In this document: positions 61,784 to 64,000 of the stretch, one piece after another
Numbering within the stretch: the stretch's first letter is position 1
Layout: each line of letters begins with the position of its first letter
NCBI RefSeq assembly: GCF_900199185.1
Contig: NZ_OBMI01000001.1
Span: 248,001-312,000, forward strand
DNA from: Sphingomonas guangdongensis
Lineage (GTDB): Bacteria; Pseudomonadota; Alphaproteobacteria; Sphingomonadales; Sphingomonadaceae
Reading direction: 5' to 3'
DNA: 64,000 bases
Program-made: the position numbers and the translations under genes
The notes under the pieces: generated by a model
The model's database searches: none
What the model was told of the DNA's origin: nothing
The model's input: the letters and a program-made list of their open reading frames with translations, nothing else

Positions 61784-61830
61784 GGATCGCGCCTAGCGCG
61801 GGTCGGCGCTCGCGACTAGAGATTGCGCCG

Positions 61831-63048
61831 ATGCGCCTGCTCCTGCTGCCCGCCCTGCTCGTCGCCACCCCCGCCGCCGCGCAGCTGCGCGTCGCACCGG
61901 AGCCGCCGGTTTCCGCCTCCGCGGCGCGTGGCGGCGTGTCGGTGTTCCTGGTCAACGAGGGCGCGGCTCCGGTTACTGGCGTTGCGCCCGAGCGGCTGGA
62001 GGTGGTGGCGCAGGACGGCAGCCGCCTGGCGATCGTGCCCGCCGAGCGCGCGCCCGCGAGCGTGCCCGCGAACGGCTTCGTCCGGGTCCGCTACCTGTCG
62101 GCGGGCGTGATCTCGGTCGGGCCGCCCCCGGCCGTCGCTGCGTCACCGGCCGCTGCCGCTCCGTCAGCGGTAGCGCCGCCGCCGGCCGCTCCACTGAACG
62201 CTCCGCCGCCCGCGCCCATGCGGACCACCGACCTTCCCCCCTCCGCCGCCGAGCCCGCGCCGCTGCCACCACCACCAGCTTCGCCACCGCCCAGTGCTGC
62301 GGCGCTGTCGCGCGATCCGGCGCCGCCGCTGCCGGCGGAAACCAGCGTCGCGTCTGGCAATGGCAGCTCATCCGCGTTCGTCGACCGGTTCAGCGCCTAT
62401 GAGCCGATCTACGGCGCGATCGGGGTGGGCGACGCCGGCACCAAGCTCCAGGTCAGCTTCGCGCTCCGCCCGTTCGGAGGCACGGGCGCGCTGTCGCACT
62501 TTCGCTTCGCCTACACCCAGACGATGTTCTGGGCGACGGACCTGCCCTCCGGCCCGTTCCGCGCCACGACCTACAGTCCGGAGGCATTCTTCGACGTGCC
62601 CGTCGCCGACACGGCCCGCCTCGCCTTCGGCTACCGCCACGACAGCAATGGCGAGGGTGAGCGGACGTCGATCGACGCCAACCGCCTGTTCGTGCGCGCG
62701 GTAAAGACATGGGACCTGGGCAGCGGCTGGCAGGCCGAGCTCGTCCCGCAGGCGTGGGTCTATGTGGCGCAGCGCGGGCTAGGCCGCGACGTCGAGGATT
62801 ACTGGGGCTTCACCTCGCTCAAGGCCTCGCTGCTCCAAAACAACGGGGTCAAGCTGTCCGTCGCCGCGCGCGGCAATCCGGGCACCGGGCGCGGCGCGGC
62901 GGAGCTGTTCGCCTCCTACCCGCTCCAGCGGCTCGGTGGCTTCGGCGTGTACCTGTTCGGTCAGGCGTTCGCCGGTTATGGTGAAGCGCTCGACGATTAT
63001 CGCCGGCGCGAAAGTCACGCCCGAATCGGCATCTCGCTCACTCGTTGA
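61831..63048 (+). CDS. pldA: Outer-membrane phospholipase A (PldA family) with proline-rich insert
   Basis: The product is 405 residues. A signal peptide (MRLLLLPALLVATPAAAQ), a small N-terminal domain to about residue 95, and a ~95-residue Ala/Pro-rich linker are followed by the 12-strand barrel beginning SAYEPIYGAIG. Catalytic His and Ser are in GYRHDSNGEG and the Asn is in TSIDANRLF, the OMPLA H-x-S-N-G ... N set. Calcium-dependent phospholipase A1/A2 activity is expected. E. coli PldA lacks the long linker and first domain. Confidence 0.87.
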   Translation: MRLLLLPALLVATPAAAQLRVAPEPPVSASAARGGVSVFLVNEGAAPVTGVAPERLEVVAQDGSRLAIVPAERAPASVPANGFVRVRYLSAGVISVGPPPAVAASPAAAAPSAVAPPPAAPLNAPPPAPMRTTDLPPSAAEPAPLPPPPASPPPSAAALSRDPAPPLPAETSVASGNGSSSAFVDRFSAYEPIYGAIGVGDAGTKLQVSFALRPFGGTGALSHFRFAYTQTMFWATDLPSGPFRATTYSPEAFFDVPVADTARLAFGYRHDSNGEGERTSIDANRLFVRAVKTWDLGSGWQAELVPQAWVYVAQRGLGRDVEDYWGFTSLKASLLQNNGVKLSVAARGNPGTGRGAAELFASYPLQRLGGFGVYLFGQAFAGYGEALDDYRRRESHARIGISLTR

Positions 63049-63065
63049 CCCACAGGAGAACCACC

Positions 63066-63614
63066 ATGCGCCGCCTCCTCGCCCTCGTCGCCACCGCGCT
63101 CCTCGCCGTGCCCGCCAGTGCCGCGCTCGCACCCGGCGCCCGCGCGCCCGACTTCGCCACCCGCGGCGCGCAGGCGGGCAAGGTGCTGCCCGTGAAGCTC
63201 TCCTCCCTGCTCCGCCGCGGGCCGGTCGTGCTCTACTTCTTCCCCGCCGCCTACACCGGCGGCTGCAACGCGGAGGCGCAGGCCTTTGCGGAGGCCGTGC
63301 CGCAGTTTCAGGCTGCGGGCGCGATCGTGCTCGGCATGTCGGCGAACACGGTAGAGGTGCTGAAGGACTTTTCCGCCGAGAAGTGCGCGGGCAAGTTCAT
63401 CGTCGCGAGCGCCGGGCCCAAGGTGGTCGCCGGCTACGACGTGGCGCTCGGCAAGGAGATCGACACGCCGCGCGGCAAGGTGAAGGCGACCAACCGCACC
63501 AGCTACGTCATCGCACGGGACGGGCGGATCGTCTCCGTCCACGCGAACCTGTCGCCCACCGACCACGTCAAGCAGACGCTGAGCGAGGTGCAGGCGCTGG
63601 CCCGGCGCAGCTGA
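63066..63614 (+). CDS. Exported peroxiredoxin (AhpC/TSA family)
   Basis: The product is 182 residues. A signal peptide (MRRLLALVATALLAVPASAA) precedes a peroxiredoxin domain: PVVLYFFPAAYTGGCNAEAQ with the peroxidatic cysteine, VLGMSANTVEVLKDFSAEKC with a possible resolving cysteine, and ATNRTSYVIARDGRIV. It removes peroxides in the periplasm, 17 bases after the phospholipase gene. AGGAG precedes the ATG. Confidence 0.88.
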   Translation: MRRLLALVATALLAVPASAALAPGARAPDFATRGAQAGKVLPVKLSSLLRRGPVVLYFFPAAYTGGCNAEAQAFAEAVPQFQAAGAIVLGMSANTVEVLKDFSAEKCAGKFIVASAGPKVVAGYDVALGKEIDTPRGKVKATNRTSYVIARDGRIVSVHANLSPTDHVKQTLSEVQALARRS

Positions 63615-63713
63615 GCCGAACTCGTTCTCAACCCGAAATTAGGGAACATCGTCTAAGCCGCACCTGACTAAGTAAGTGGCGCCCGCCGGTCGGGTGCCCA
63701 GGCGGGGTGGACG

Positions 63714-64000
63714 ATGACGGGTGCAGTGGCTCGGGCAGGGGCGGCCGGGGTTGGATCGCGCAGGCTCTATGCGCAGATCGGCGAGTTCCTGGAGGCGCAG
63801 CGCCTGGAGCCCGATCCCGCCAACTACGCCTTCGCGCACGCGATCCTGAACAACCCCAGCGGCCCGCTTGCAAAGGCGGTCGCGGCGCTGACCGACGGCG
63901 GCGTGCGCCTGTCGGCCAAGGACATCGAGGACCTGGGCGTCGATGTGTCGACGACCGGTCCGGGCGAACGCGCGAAGACCGAGGGGCTGGTCGCGCAGAC
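63714..64000 (+). CDS. N-terminal part of a probable diguanylate cyclase
   Basis: The frame runs off the window after 95 residues. The visible part, RLYAQIGEFLEAQRLEPDPA then NYAFAHAILNNPSGPLAKAV, matches the helical N-terminal module that precedes GGDEF domains in sphingomonad diguanylate cyclases. No GGDEF motif is yet in view, so the class is inferred. The start is the ATG at 63714 after a G-rich site. Confidence 0.55.
   Translation, partial: MTGAVARAGAAGVGSRRLYAQIGEFLEAQRLEPDPANYAFAHAILNNPSGPLAKAVAALTDGGVRLSAKDIEDLGVDVSTTGPGERAKTEGLVAQ

Overview
The window comes from a high-GC alphaproteobacterium, most likely Sphingomonas or a close relative (family Sphingomonadaceae). The indicators are an NAD-glutamate dehydrogenase of the 1500-residue class, a CarD / FdxA / S4 / SUV3-like helicase block, a TIGR02186-TauE/SafE pair, a cytochrome bc1 chaperone next to YceD, an HWE-type histidine kinase, a TonB-dependent receptor with an MFS partner, and families of very short proteins typical of sphingomonads. 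Family assignments rest on motifs read from the translations; no database search was run.

Positions 1-832 hold the end of an SLC13-type permease. Positions 833-16100 are an accessory stretch, visibly less GC-rich and more loosely packed. It contains two clear pseudogenes (an NAD(P)H oxidoreductase and a tyrosine integrase), an ArsR/AHSA1 pair facing a reductase gene across a near-perfect palindrome, an alpha/beta hydrolase, a small protein-HTH-HWE kinase-response regulator operon, a transglutaminase/esterase pair, a cold-shock gene and about a dozen proteins under 100 residues. A tRNA-Thr(GGT) gene sits at 16105-16179 with its 3' end facing this stretch. From about 16.2 kb on, the genes are dense, GC-rich housekeeping or conserved family genes.

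Core region in order: aminopeptidase P, YpfJ-type zinc protease, patatin phospholipase and 3-hydroxybutyrate dehydrogenase, NAD-GDH, two GIN-domain proteins, CarD, ferredoxin, S4 protein, SUV3-like helicase, M23 peptidase, HerA-like ATPase, TIGR02186/TauE, an NfrB-like glycosyltransferase with a partner, RcnB, a BamE-like lipoprotein, bc1 chaperone/YceD, TetR, TonB receptor and MFS, PrfC, epimerase, SDR, PheT/PheS, LysE, L20/L35, AsmA, a serine hydrolase, HisN, an outer-membrane phospholipase A, a peroxiredoxin and the start of a probable signalling protein.

The most interesting signal is a conserved leader of about 26 bases (consensus RCTGAGAGACCATCG followed by CGCTCCCGCT). It lies just upstream of four separate small-protein genes in the accessory stretch, at 5715, 9032, 13737 (both of these on the minus strand) and 13930. 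In three of the four, the CTCC of the motif can pair with the GGAG Shine-Dalgarno sequence. A looser form of the same arrangement occurs upstream of a fifth small gene at 34981. This looks like a shared post-transcriptional or transcriptional switch for a family of short stress-type proteins. Several families of intergenic inverted repeats were also found; one of them supplies the stop codon of the patatin gene.
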